Part shown: in pieces, positions 1 to 8,752 of the stretch | How the letters are laid out: each line of letters opens with the position of its first letter | Position numbering within the stretch: position 1 is the first letter of the stretch | Source of the DNA: Shewanella nanhaiensis | Lineage (GTDB): Bacteria; Pseudomonadota; Gammaproteobacteria; Enterobacterales; Shewanellaceae | Direction of reading: 5' to 3' | Assembly (NCBI RefSeq): GCF_019457885.1 | Contig: NZ_JAHZST010000015.1 | Coordinates: forward strand, 62,001 to 126,000 | Length of the DNA stretch: 64,000 nt | The notes under the pieces: generated by a model | Databases searched by the model: none | What the model was told of the DNA's origin: nothing | The model's input: only the letters and a program-made list of their open reading frames with translations | Made by a program: the position numbers and the translations under genes

Positions 1-26
1 TAGCGATTTACTCAGATAAGTCAAAA

Positions 27-201
27 TCGAAGAGAAAAATTAGTCAGTGCTGATGCGGCTGTGACGTGTCACAGAAGTAACTGCACATAAGCACGTTGCA
101 AGCGATAGATCACAATGAAAGGCAGATCTTCAAAAAACTCACCAATATCAAAAATATAAATGAACCAAACCAGAAGATGTAATCAGACTTCATTCGAAGA
201 C
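27..201. repeat. dispersed repeat, short copy (family R1)
   Basis: This non-coding stretch begins TCGAAGAG and ends CATTCGAAGAC. Its second half (TCACAGAAGTAACTGCACAT, then GCAAGCGATAGATCACAATG, then TGTAATCAGACTTCATTCGA) matches the element at 2799-3034 closely. Compared with that copy it lacks the central hairpin module, so it is a short form. The ends share the TTCGAA-centred motif. No protein is encoded. Function is unknown; the distribution suggests a mobile or hairpin-type intergenic repeat. Confidence 0.7.
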
Positions 202-254
202 TAGCTAACTTTGGGGCAAAAACTAGTCACGAAACCCTACCAAGTAAAGCCAAA

Positions 255-334
255 TCGAAGAGATACTCTTGCTTAAAATCAGCAAGTGTAGGTGCGGCTG
301 TGGCCGTTGACAGCATGGACGCTGTCGTCGAGCT
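255..334. repeat. dispersed repeat R1, left part, cut by IS10-like element
   Basis: The sequence starts TCGAAGAGATA and runs through AATCAGCAAGTGTAGGTGCG, matching the start of the copy at 2799. It then carries its own perfect hairpin (GACAGC-atggac-GCTGTC, 312-329). The similarity stops where the IS10-like left end begins at about 335. After the IS right end, a comparable hairpin (GACAT..ATGTC, 1681-1698) followed by TCACAG is found, which may be the rest of this copy. Confidence 0.6.
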
Positions 335-1672
335 CTGAGGACCCCCCCTGATGATTATTAGACAAATTAAATGAATAGGGTGAACTTACACCTTGAGTAT
401 GAGCTGATGAAGGTGCGAACAAACTTCAAACCTAGGAACCCAAGGTGCAAGTGCTATCTATCCTACATCAATCTCTCTATGAACACTGTCCAGAAATTCA
501 TCTAAAACGTCTCAACTCCCTCATGCTTGCTTGCCAAGCACTCGTAGACTCAGATGAGCTGACTTTGACTTCATTAGGTCGGCATATCAATAACAGTGCG
601 ACACACACTAAACACTCCATTAAGCGTATGGATAGGTTGCTTGGTAACCATCATCTGCACAAGGAAAGAGTTGCTGTCTATCAGTGGCATGCCAAATGGT
701 TGATTTGCAATAACACCATGCCCACAGTATTAGTTGATTGGTCTGATATGAAAGAGGGACGAGAGCTTATCGCACTTAGAGCATCCATAGCGTTAAAAGG
801 CCGCTCAATCACACTCTATGAACGAACATTTCCACTCGCTCTCCAAGGAACACAGCAGGCTCATAACCAGTTTTTGCATGAATTAAGCACAGTGCTCCCC
901 AAGTCTGTTACCCCACTCATTGTGACCGATGCTGGATATAGAAATCCTTGGTTTAGAGAGGTTGAAAAACTCGGCTGGTATTGGCTAGGGCGTGCTAGAG
1001 GGCTAAGTGTTTATCGGCCTCATCCTAATGGCCGCCAAATATCGTTAAAAGAGTTATACCCTTCAGCTTCAAGCCGAGCCAAATATGTAGGACAGGTTGC
1101 GCTATCGGTTAAAAAGCCGTTGCTATGCGAGCTGGTACTTTTTAAAGAGCGCGCGAAAGGGCGAAAAGGGCAAAGAAGTACGACAACCGACTGTCATCAT
1201 ACGGCTCAATGGACCTATGAACGAACAGCCAAAGAACCCTGGGCATTGGTTACCAACCTGACGATGGAAGCAATGGCGCCTAATAAATTGGTCAATATCT
1301 ATCGTAAACGTATGCAGATAGAGGAGACATTTCGGGATTTAAAAAGCCCTGCTTACGGGTTTAGCCTACGCCACAGCCGTACAAGAAGTGCGGCTAGAAT
1401 GGATATCTTGCTACTCATTGCTTTGCTTGTTCAGCTCGCATTTTGGTGAGTAGGACTGTTTGGGCTGACAAATAAATTACAAAGCCAATTTCAAGCTAAC
1501 ACAGTAAAAAATCGTAGTGTGCTATCCGTAGTAAGAATGGGAAAAGAGTTACTAAGGCGAAGGAGGTATTACAAAATGTCCGATAAAGACCTCCTGGAAT
1601 CGATGAGGCAATTATCAGACTTATCAAGGTCTCACGGATGCTGGGGAGCAGAATTATGAGGGGATCCTACAG
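335..1672 (+). mobile_element. IS10-like insertion sequence (IS4 family)
   Basis: The boundaries come from imperfect terminal inverted repeats. The left end reads CTGAGGACCCCC and the right end, read on the other strand, CTGTAGGATCCCCTCATAAT, resembling the inner end of IS10 (CTGAGAGATCCCCTCATAAT). The resulting length of 1338 bp is close to that of IS10 (1329 bp). One transposase gene fills it. No convincing 9-bp target duplication is seen: CGTCGAGCT on the left versus GGCTCTGCG on the right. It therefore may be an old or rearranged insertion, or its left end is damaged. Confidence 0.8.
445..1659 (+). pseudogene. IS10-type DDE transposase with in-frame stop
   Basis: The protein aligns along its whole length with the IS10 transposase (about 402 residues). 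It starts at a GTG and has the DDE elements VDWSD, VTDAGY and the Y(2)R(3)E(6)K signature in YRKRMQIEETFRDLK. A TGA at 1447-1449 stops it after 334 codons, just after LAFW. The same frame continues to a TGA at 1657-1659 with the recognisable IS10 C-terminal segment (FQANTVKNRSVLS). The stop therefore looks like a single nonsense change rather than a natural end. All catalytic residues lie upstream of it, so residual activity of the truncated product cannot be excluded. Confidence 0.85.
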
Positions 1673-2215
1673 GGCTCTGCGACATAATCCTTGATGTCGA
1701 AGGTCACAGCCGTGTTTACACTTGAGTGTTTATCTCTTCAAATTAGGTTTTATATTTATGACTCACTTCTGGACAGAAATTGCTTAGAGCACTCAGTCTA
1801 AGTTGACTAGTCTTGATTAGAAAAAATGTCTAAACCTCCCAAATTCACTCCGACCCCTTTATCTCCTTGTCTCTGCTACCATAAGCCCATAAAATTTATC
1901 GGAGTTCATTCTCGACCGACAAGCTTTCTGAACCAAAGTGCATAGCAACCTAACGCCACGGATTAAACGGCAAGAGAGTAATATTTTGAAATTTTAGAAC
2001 TCTAGAAGTGAAACGTAGGAGGTGATTAATATATTGAAACTATAGGTTTATTTTCTTGACCGTCGGTGCTAAGGGCTTCCTACTACTAGCAAAAAGTGTA
2101 AATTAAGCTCCCCAACTTAAATCAGCGTGAACTCTCGCGCTGCTATTTACTATATAAAGGTATCACTCGGGATAAGGACGCGGCTTCGAGCGGCCTATCC
2201 TTATACGTTATATTT
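1673..2215. other. gene-free stretch after the IS element
   Basis: No credible coding region was found; the 60-codon open frame at 2143-2325 on the minus strand only overlaps the next gene in another frame. The segment holds a small hairpin (GACATaatccttgATGTC, 1681-1698), possibly the right half of the repeat interrupted by the IS. Nothing else is recognised. Confidence 0.5.
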
Positions 2216-2575
2216 TTAATTTGCAATCCACACATCTCTAATCTCAGGAAAGGAAACACTACCACCCCAAAAATAATTAGTTGAACAACCGCTCGACCAA
2301 AAACCAACTTTTTTCCCTTGAGCATGAGCAGACATAATTAGACCGAGCATATCTTTATATTGGGGCATAGTGCTTTTTATATAAACTTTATTTTTAGCCG
2401 AACAATTATCAGGGTTTGATGGGTGATTATCTTTCATCCACACTACCAAACCAGCATTTCCAAGAATCTGATACTTCTCTATTTCACCGCCAGAACCTAA
2501 TGAGTGTATATACCCTGATGAAAACACATTGAATGATACAAAACTAGATAATAGTAATAACCTTTTTAAAAGCAT
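2216..2575 (-). CDS. small secreted protein, two cysteines
   Basis: The 119-residue product has a clear signal peptide (MLLKRLLLLSSFVSFNVFSSG) and a small mature domain. Two cysteines at positions 58 and 97 are positioned to form one disulfide. The pattern Cys - MPQYKDMLGLIMSAHAQGKKV - GC resembles small periplasmic or secreted proteins of about 120 residues that are frequent in Vibrio and Shewanella and have no assigned role. The start is supported by AAGGAGA six bases upstream of the ATG. The gene stands alone in a repeat-rich strip, which fits accessory DNA. No function is claimed. Confidence 0.7.
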   Translation of the reverse strand: MLLKRLLLLSSFVSFNVFSSGYIHSLGSGGEIEKYQILGNAGLVVWMKDNHPSNPDNCSAKNKVYIKSTMPQYKDMLGLIMSAHAQGKKVGFWSSGCSTNYFWGGSVSFPEIRDVWIAN

Positions 2576-2798
2576 TAAACTCTCCTTGAAAAATATAACG
2601 AGCCTGTAGAATTACTCGTTCTTGATTGATTCTTAATACCATACAAGGACAATATCGAAGTTTCTATCGCTATTCAATTTTTCACTTGGCTTTATTCTTT
2701 GATGGGCTTTTAGCGGAGGTTTCAGTTTAAGTTAGCCTAAGTGGCTTTTATCACTAACAAAGGGGTCGTAGCGAATTAGCTAATAGCTAATGGTTCAA

Positions 2799-3034
2799 TC
2801 GAAGAGATAACCTTCTTGTAAATCAGCAAGTGTAGGTGCGGTTGCGAGCTTCCAAAACAAGGATGTTTTGGTAGAGCCCACATGGATGTGCTTGCGGCGT
2901 CTCACAGAAGTAGCTGCACATAAGCCTGCGGCAAGCAATAAACAGCAATGAAGGTGAGACCTTCAAATACATCTCACAATACCTATTCTGCCAGAAGCTA
3001 AAATAGAAAATGTAATCAGTCTTCATTCGAAGAC
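2799..3034. repeat. dispersed repeat R1, full copy
   Basis: This is the longest copy of the repeat seen at 27-201 and 255-334. It starts TCGAAGAGATA, has two successive hairpin modules (AAAACaaggatGTTTT and CACATggATGTG), then TCTCACAGAAGTAGCTGCAC, and ends CATTCGAAGAC. It lies directly after the stop codon of the YgjV-like gene. The hairpin stems differ in sequence between copies while the flanks are conserved, which suggests selection on structure. Confidence 0.7.
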
Positions 3035-3037
3035 AAA

Positions 3038-3544
3038 TCAACACCTTTTAAGCAAGCTAAACCCATAATAGCGGTAATACCCAAGCAGATTACTAGCGAT
3101 AAATATAAGCTCCATCAGCACAGCGGTGGGCGAACCGGCGAGGTAGTTGTGCAGTAACCAAAGTGATGTTCCCACTATCATCAGTTGTCGCAACCGTTGA
3201 TCACTTTGGCAAAATGCCGCTGTGGTCTGAAAAACGGTGCCACTGAAACTGAGCAGGCTCAGCAAGCCAGAGAAGGTCGCTGCAGTTATCATCAGTGCAT
3301 AAAACAGAAACATCGACATAAGTCGTTTAGAGGTACTAAAAATACTGGAGAAGTAGCGAATACAGGCTAGCATCATCAAGCCTGCTGCCGTCCACTGCTC
3401 GAGCAAGATAAAGTGCGCGCTAATTAAGAGTCCCGATACTGATAAACAGGCAACAATCTTCTGCCTCTGTTTAAACTGAAATGATGCAATATCAAAAACG
3501 ATAGCGATGGCAATTAGCACCTGAGACCAGATAAATAGTGACAC
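3038..3544 (-). CDS. ygjV: YgjV-family inner membrane protein
   Basis: The 168-residue protein is almost entirely hydrophobic with about five to six predicted transmembrane helices (for example AFILLEQWTAAGLMMLACIR and the last GYYRYYG helix end). Length and pattern fit the uncharacterised YgjV family of inner membrane proteins. The role is unknown. It starts with ATG at 3544 after a purine-rich site and reads away from the Crp-like gene upstream, about 90 bases apart, so the two could be co-transcribed. The stop codon abuts a dispersed repeat. The family call rests on remembered pattern similarity. Confidence 0.65.
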   Translation of the reverse strand: MSLFIWSQVLIAIAIVFDIASFQFKQRQKIVACLSVSGLLISAHFILLEQWTAAGLMMLACIRYFSSIFSTSKRLMSMFLFYALMITAATFSGLLSLLSFSGTVFQTTAAFCQSDQRLRQLMIVGTSLWLLHNYLAGSPTAVLMELIFIASNLLGYYRYYGFSLLKRC

Positions 3545-3634
3545 TTAACTCCCCTTCTTAGCAGCAATAATGCAGAAACAGGATTATGCCCACAAGTTAG
3601 ATTGAAGGAATTAACTTAAGTTAAGAGGGGAAAA

Positions 3635-4213
3635 CTAAAGTGAGAGTCTCGCTTTCAATCTAGAAAGACTCACAGGGCTAATACCGATATAACTGGCAAG
3701 TTGAATGTTATTAAGTTTTTCGACCCATAAGGGCCAAGCTTCCAGCAGATGAAGGTACCTCTGCTCAGGTGTTTTCAGCAGTAAAAATGCCTCTTTTTGC
3801 TCTTTAAACAGTAACTGTTGTTTCAACAAATTGAGCTGAGCTGGGATCCATTGTGGCAGTGACAGCAAGCTTAGGGGAATTTGCACCACTCGCGCCTTAT
3901 CTAGCGCTTCTATCTGATATTGAGAGGGCGCTCGTGTTAACCAACTTGTGTAGAGAAAACAGAGCTCACCGGGAAAATAGAACTCCTTACAACGTTCACT
4001 GCCCTGCTCACCATAGTGACACGCCCGTAATATTCCAGACAGAATAAAGTAGCCATACTCTTGCTGACTACTCTGCGCCAGTAAAACATCAGCGCCACTC
4101 AAGGAGAGAGGTTTAATGTGTGAATAACTCGCCTCTATGGTCTTACTCTCTAGCCCTAATTGAGCTAAAAAGTGAGATAGAAAAGTCATCTCCTCTTGGG
4201 TCATACGGGCCAT
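3635..4213 (-). CDS. short Crp/Fnr-type transcription regulator
   Basis: The N-terminal half is a cyclic-nucleotide-binding-like beta-roll (LLAQSSQQEYGYFILSGILR, then FYFPGELCFLY). The C-terminal end is a compact helix-turn-helix (LASYIGISPVSLSRLKARL). At about 192 residues it is shorter than Crp, like the small Crp/Fnr-type regulators that bind no known ligand. Residues for cAMP binding are not obvious. The ATG at 4213 is chosen because GGCGG lies six bases upstream; a TTG one codon earlier is possible. It is divergent from the catalase gene, so a regulatory link is possible but unproven. Confidence 0.8.
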   Translation of the reverse strand: MARMTQEEMTFLSHFLAQLGLESKTIEASYSHIKPLSLSGADVLLAQSSQQEYGYFILSGILRACHYGEQGSERCKEFYFPGELCFLYTSWLTRAPSQYQIEALDKARVVQIPLSLLSLPQWIPAQLNLLKQQLLFKEQKEAFLLLKTPEQRYLHLLEAWPLWVEKLNNIQLASYIGISPVSLSRLKARLSL

Positions 4214-4552
4214 CAATTACCGCCATTTATATACATTTTGCTCGATTTAATAATAGATTTCATAGGGTGTAGAGCATAAGCATTTACTCACACAGATAAA
4301 CCACACAGCATCAATTAAGCGACCACACTTTACGTCATTAACAAAGTCGATTTCAAGCTCTTGAGCTTAGTTGAGAGTCCAGTCAAAACTCAGTCGAAAA
4401 CACTACTTCTGTTTAAAAAAGCCACACAAAATATAGGCTTAATAGATTTTTATGATTCATTCAATCGATAAAGACCATTTCTTTTAATCTCTATTTCCGT
4501 TCTACACTGTTTACAGGCAGAGAGAGCGTGTGTAGTAAATTAAGAGAATCCA
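4214..4552. promoter_or_regulatory. divergent intergenic region, Crp-like gene / catalase
   Basis: About 340 bases separate the divergently read regulator and catalase genes, so both promoters must lie here. The part before catalase is AT-rich. I could not identify a convincing OxyR-type site or other operator by eye. No small ORF of note is present. Confidence 0.45.
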
Positions 4553-6064
4553 ATGGATATAACAAAAAAGAGCTGTTTAGTATTATCGATGAGCCTGGCA
4601 TTCAGTGTCCAAGCAGAAACATTAACCCGTGACAATGGCGCCCCAGTTGGTGACAACCAAAATTCAATCACTGCTGGCAGTAATGGCAGCGTACTGCTAC
4701 AAGATGTCCAGTTAATCCAAAAACTACAACGTTTCGCTCGTGAGCGTATTCCTGAGCGTGTGGTTCACGCCAGAGGAACCGGTGTCCATGGTGAGTTTGT
4801 AGCCAGCACTGATTTAAGTCGTCTAACTCAAGCGGCGCCGTTTGCCGAAAAGGGCAAGGTCACTCCTGTGTTTGTTCGTTTCTCAACGGTTATTCACTCT
4901 AAAGGTTCACCAGAAACCCTGCGCGACCCTCGTGGATTCGCAACTCGTTTCTATTCAGATCAAGGGAATTGGGATCTAGTGGGTAACAACCTGCCGGTAT
5001 TCTTTATCCGTGACGCGATCAAGTTCCCAGATATGGTGCACTCACTTAAACCATCACCTGTGACCAATCTCCAGGATCCAAACCGTTTCTTCGATTTTTT
5101 CAGCCACGAAGGCACAGCAACCAACATGCTGACCTGGGTTTACACTAACTTAGGCACTCCATCGAGCTACCGTAAGATGGATGGCTTTGGTGTGCATGCC
5201 TACAAGTTTGTTAACGATGAAAACCAAGTGAAATACGTTAAGTTTCACTGGAAAAGCCAGCAAGGTGTCGAGGGGTTAAGACCTAACGAGGTCACTAAGA
5301 TTCAGGGGCAAAACTTTAATCACCTAACCGATGACCTTTACAGTGAGATTAACAAGGGCAACTACCCTAAATGGGATCTTAAGGTCAAAGTCTTGAGCCC
5401 AAGCGATCTGAATAAGTTCGACTACAACCCGCTTGATGCAACCAAGATGTGGCAAGATGTGCCGGAGACGACCGTGGGCACTATGACCCTAAACCGTGTT
5501 CCAGGTAACTTCTTCCAAGAGACCGAGCAAGCAGCGTTTGCACCATCTAACTTAATTCCGGGTATCGAGCCTTCAGAAGATAAGTTACTCCAAGGACGCA
5601 TCTTCTCCTATGCCGACACTCAGCTTTATCGTTTAGGAGCAAATCTGTCTCACCTGCCGATCAACCAAGCTAAAGTCACGGTGGCAAATCACAACCAAGA
5701 GGGGGCAGGTAATTATGGCCACACCAGCTCAGATGTGAACTATCAGCCAAGCACTAAACTGGCACTGACTGATGACTCTCGCTACCGCGCCGTAAACACT
5801 AAGCTTTCAGGTACAGTGCAGCAGGCCGTTATCGCAAAGCAAGATAACTTCACCCAAGCTGGCGTTTTATACCGCAGCCTAAGCAAGCAAGATAAGAGCG
5901 ATCTTATCACTAACCTATCTGGCGACTTAGGCAAGGTAGAGGACAGCAATGTTAAACATCAGATGCTGAGCTACTTCTACCGAGCAGATAAAGAGTTCGG
6001 CCAACGTTTAACCAAAGCCGTTAATGGCGACCTCAAAGAGGTGAAAAAAAGAGCCAAAAGTTAA
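4553..6064 (+). CDS. exported monofunctional haem catalase
   Basis: This clade of haem catalases breaks hydrogen peroxide into water and oxygen. The distal His is in RVVHARGTGVHGEF, the distal Asn in GNNLPVFFIRDA, and the proximal haem-ligand Tyr in RIFSYADTQLYRLG; all active-site motifs are intact. The 503-residue length is normal. The N-terminus (KKSCLVLSMSLAFSVQAETL) is a signal peptide, so the enzyme is predicted to be periplasmic, as for KatB of Pseudomonas. The next gene encodes an ankyrin protein, the same arrangement as katB-ankB. It is expected to protect the envelope from external peroxide. Confidence 0.93.
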   Translation: MDITKKSCLVLSMSLAFSVQAETLTRDNGAPVGDNQNSITAGSNGSVLLQDVQLIQKLQRFARERIPERVVHARGTGVHGEFVASTDLSRLTQAAPFAEKGKVTPVFVRFSTVIHSKGSPETLRDPRGFATRFYSDQGNWDLVGNNLPVFFIRDAIKFPDMVHSLKPSPVTNLQDPNRFFDFFSHEGTATNMLTWVYTNLGTPSSYRKMDGFGVHAYKFVNDENQVKYVKFHWKSQQGVEGLRPNEVTKIQGQNFNHLTDDLYSEINKGNYPKWDLKVKVLSPSDLNKFDYNPLDATKMWQDVPETTVGTMTLNRVPGNFFQETEQAAFAPSNLIPGIEPSEDKLLQGRIFSYADTQLYRLGANLSHLPINQAKVTVANHNQEGAGNYGHTSSDVNYQPSTKLALTDDSRYRAVNTKLSGTVQQAVIAKQDNFTQAGVLYRSLSKQDKSDLITNLSGDLGKVEDSNVKHQMLSYFYRADKEFGQRLTKAVNGDLKEVKKRAKS

Positions 6065-6134
6065 ACGCATTGGCATAACCAACTAACGCTAAAGGGCAGG
6101 CGTTCACGAGTACTTAATATCGAGTACCAAGTAA

Positions 6135-6191
6135 GCCCCGCAAGACGTAATTTTGCTCTTTTCTGCCCTGTTTAGAGTGCGTCTTGCGGGC
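6135..6191. terminator. long-stem hairpin between catalase and ankyrin gene
   Basis: GCCCCGCAAGACG (6135-6147) pairs with CGTCTTGCGGGC (6180-6191), enclosing a 32-base loop. A second pairing, AAAGGGCAG with CTGCCCT, competes with it. There is no T-run, so it could be an attenuating or RNA-stabilising structure rather than a full terminator. Confidence 0.5.
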
Positions 6192-6201
6192 AACCTAAAG
6201 A

Positions 6202-6215
6202 ATACCAATCAGTAT
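6202..6215. repeat. solo palindrome ATACCAATCAGTAT
   Basis: This 14-base near-palindrome is one of at least seven solo copies of the ATACCNATNNGTAT motif in gene gaps of this window. The others are at 8577, 8692, 10257, 12490, 41787 and 50625. The same motif forms the ends of the 265-bp elements at 39232 and 43666. Confidence 0.6.
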
Positions 6216-6267
6216 AAAAAGCTAATGCAACCCAGTCGTAGTGACTCCCCTTATCGAGGTTAAACTT

Positions 6268-6831
6268 ATGTCCAGCTCTCTCTCATTGAAATCTATCTTT
6301 ATACTGCTCAGTGTAAACTTAGGTGTGAGTGTTCTTGTCTCTCTTTTGTATGTCTCCTACTCCTTGGCAAGTCCTCTCGAACTCAATAAAAAAGACAACC
6401 TAGCCCAGAGCCATTTAAGCCCAAAAAAAGGTGAAAACAGGGACGCACAACTCTTAATGGATTACTTCTTTGCCGCCGCCAGAACTGGCGATGTGGAGGT
6501 CTTAACTCACTTTATCGAAGCCGGTTTTCCCATCGACCAGCGTAACAATCAGAGCTACACCGCCCTGATGGTATCAGCTTATAACGGGCAGGAACTCGCT
6601 ACCCAAGCTCTGCTTGACCGTGGCGCCAATGCCTGCCTTCAGGATAAGCGGGGAAACACCGCAATCATGGGCGCAGTGATAAAAGCAGAATTTTCAATTA
6701 TTAAGCAGCTCTACAGCCAAGAGTGTGACGCTAAACTCACCAATAAGTCAGGCATGACACTGGAAGATTTTGCTCAGTACTGGGGTCAAAGTGACACACT
6801 AAGGGATGCTAGCTTGGCTGCTAAGCAATAA
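6268..6831 (+). CDS. ankB: ankyrin-repeat protein, catalase partner (AnkB-like)
   Basis: An N-terminal membrane anchor or signal segment (SIFILLSVNLGVSVLVSLLYV) is followed by about three to four ankyrin repeats from roughly residue 60. Examples are YFFAAARTGDVEVLTHFIEA, TALMVSAYNGQELATQALLD and GNTAIMGAVIKAEFSIIKQL. In Pseudomonas aeruginosa the ankyrin protein AnkB is encoded after katB and is needed for full catalase activity; the same gene order here suggests the same role at the inner membrane. The start at 6268 is chosen for its GAGG site nine bases upstream; an upstream GTG at 6241 would add nine unlikely residues. Confidence 0.8.
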   Translation: MSSSLSLKSIFILLSVNLGVSVLVSLLYVSYSLASPLELNKKDNLAQSHLSPKKGENRDAQLLMDYFFAAARTGDVEVLTHFIEAGFPIDQRNNQSYTALMVSAYNGQELATQALLDRGANACLQDKRGNTAIMGAVIKAEFSIIKQLYSQECDAKLTNKSGMTLEDFAQYWGQSDTLRDASLAAKQ

Positions 6832-6862
6832 AGCTTACATCCCTTCATGCCACCTTTACCGT

Positions 6863-8500
6863 TTAAGGGCAGGAAGCTGCGTAAATATCCCCGACCCAAC
6901 TGCTGTTATCGATAAATGGATTGCGGTTATTTTGCCACTCAAAGATACGGTTGTTGCGGCGACGCTCCCAATCACTGACAGGGTCTTGTTGGTGCCAGCT
7001 AAGCAAGGTACACAGATCCCCAAGCAGCGCCTGCCCAGTTGTGGTTGTTCCGCTTACAATGCTTAAGTCTGGTGTACCACTGCTATCACTGCCCTCATAA
7101 CGCACATCCATATAGAAGATCATACGTGCGACATCGCCCTTCACTTCATCTTTGGGCTCGAAACTATCAGAATCCGTTCGATTACCTGGCGCTTCAGATA
7201 TCTCGCTGCCTCCCATGGCAAAGTCTTTATTGCCTCGACTACTGTTCACTGTCACATCAGATGGACGCAGGTGATGCATATCGGTATAGCCGTGCTGGCC
7301 ACTGCTAGGGAAGCCGTGGCTTTTTGCCCAAACATGTTCACGATTCCACGCATCGGGTGAGTTACTCATACCTGCACGGTTAGTTTTTGGCTCAGAGCGA
7401 CCAGTGTAGAGCAAGATAACATTATTACTGTTGGTAGGATCTTCATCGGCATAGCCCAATCCATCCCATACTTGGCTGTAACTAAAACGTGTGTGCCCCT
7501 TAATTTTGCCATTAAGGCTGGCTTTTAATGCGCTACCTGTTTTACCAATGGCATCGGCATAGTAGGTTGTATAAACATAGTCACCATTATCGCCACCTGA
7601 GCCATCTCCTCCACCATCTCCACCGCCCGTTCCTGCGGTGTAGTTCAGCACTAGAGTGACACCACTAAAGGCGCTATAAGCTTGAAGATTAATATAGTAG
7701 CGTCCGGTAACAGGATTAGTCACACTGCACTGCTCATTATTACCTGACAGATATGGCGCGCAATCATACACACTTAATGTTGGCTCACTGCCTTGACGAA
7801 GATAGAGATCGGCATCCCCTGTACCACCACTCATGGTCACACTAACTCCAGAGGCACCAGCGGGAAGATCGGCTACAAATTTAAGCGTCCCACCTTGAGC
7901 CGCACTTAAGTCAGTCTTGGCTTGACCATTGCCCAGTTGATTATCACTACCACCGCCATCGCCTCCACCATCACAGTCAGCAGTTAAGCTCCCCATGCCT
8001 GGGTTGCCAGCATTATCACTGGCCGCCCAATCGGCGGCAGATTTAGTGTTAATCACAGTCGTTCTGTGCAGAGACACATTGCGAACATTGAGAGACCATC
8101 CCGTGATTCCGCCTTCCCAGGCAACAAGGTCAACCTCCTCAGCCCCTTTTTTCAATCGTACAAAGTCACCCGAATTCCCTAGAGCTAACGACATTGGCGA
8201 TAGATCTGGAGTCTGGTTAAACAGGCTATTAAACCCAGCAGAGTTGGCTGCAACGGTGAAATACTCCCCCGAAGCTACAGTGCCCTGCAGCTGATAACTG
8301 CTGCCATTATCACTTAATTGATACTCGCTCAGATTAAGGCTACTACAGCCTGCGTTAAACAACTCAACGTACTCCTCAACGCTGTCATTATTCGGCGCGT
8401 CATATAAGACTTCACTGATTAATAGATTTGCATTAGCACTAAATGCCAATGTAGAAAGTAGCGCGACCACAGATAATTTTGATATTTCCATCATAAACAT
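6863..8500 (-). CDS. secreted modular endonuclease I (LTD-PPC-EndoI)
   Basis: The order of parts is: signal peptide (VVALLSTLAFSANA), lamin-tail domain at about 25-150 (LLISEVLYDAPNNDSVEEYVELFN), a glycine-rich linker, a PPC-type beta-domain at about 190-290 (GTGDADLYLRQGSEP), a second Gly/Asp linker, and a C-terminal endonuclease I domain. The nuclease centre is visible as NREHVWAKSHGFPSSG followed by DMHHLRPSD, the His-Me finger pattern. It should cut extracellular DNA for nutrient recovery or biofilm turnover, as secreted Shewanella nucleases do. Several start codons are close together; ATG 8500, 8494 or 8491 give nearly the same signal peptide. It is convergent with the ankyrin gene. Confidence 0.88.
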   Translation of the reverse strand: MFMMEISKLSVVALLSTLAFSANANLLISEVLYDAPNNDSVEEYVELFNAGCSSLNLSEYQLSDNGSSYQLQGTVASGEYFTVAANSAGFNSLFNQTPDLSPMSLALGNSGDFVRLKKGAEEVDLVAWEGGITGWSLNVRNVSLHRTTVINTKSAADWAASDNAGNPGMGSLTADCDGGGDGGGSDNQLGNGQAKTDLSAAQGGTLKFVADLPAGASGVSVTMSGGTGDADLYLRQGSEPTLSVYDCAPYLSGNNEQCSVTNPVTGRYYINLQAYSAFSGVTLVLNYTAGTGGGDGGGDGSGGDNGDYVYTTYYADAIGKTGSALKASLNGKIKGHTRFSYSQVWDGLGYADEDPTNSNNVILLYTGRSEPKTNRAGMSNSPDAWNREHVWAKSHGFPSSGQHGYTDMHHLRPSDVTVNSSRGNKDFAMGGSEISEAPGNRTDSDSFEPKDEVKGDVARMIFYMDVRYEGSDSSGTPDLSIVSGTTTTGQALLGDLCTLLSWHQQDPVSDWERRRNNRIFEWQNNRNPFIDNSSWVGDIYAASCP

Positions 8501-8576
8501 CACTTTTTGTTTTTTATTATCTTATTCAGCACATAAATGAACTGACCCCGCACTTCTCATCCATATTAATGAATGT

Positions 8577-8705
8577 ATACCAATTGATATTGAAGTGCTG
8601 GCGGCATAATAACCAAGCTTTGTTACAATAAGAAACATTTAAACTATTAACTTGATAACTATTATTTAAAATCAATAAATAGTACGAGCTAATACCAATT
8701 GGTAT
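8577..8705. repeat. two solo palindromes ATACCAATTGATAT / ATACCAATTGGTAT
   Basis: Near-perfect 14-base palindromes lie at 8577-8590 and 8692-8705 in the 250-base gap between the nuclease and radical SAM genes. Nothing else was recognised in that gap. They belong to the same motif family as the solo copies listed at 6202. Confidence 0.6.
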
Positions 8706-8752
8706 GAAATATTTCTAAAAAATTGATACCCATTTAGCCTTTAAGCAGAGAG

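Noticed and set aside
326..1681. Possible 9-bp target duplication around the IS10-like element
   Set aside because: The flanks CGTCGAGCT and GGCTCTGCG do not match, and shifting the left end by several bases did not give a better pair.
2143..2325. 60-codon minus-strand ORF
   Set aside because: It overlaps the better-supported secreted protein gene in another frame and lacks a ribosome site.
4217..4552. OxyR site upstream of catalase
   Set aside because: No segment matched the spaced ATAG-N-CTAT pattern well enough to claim it.
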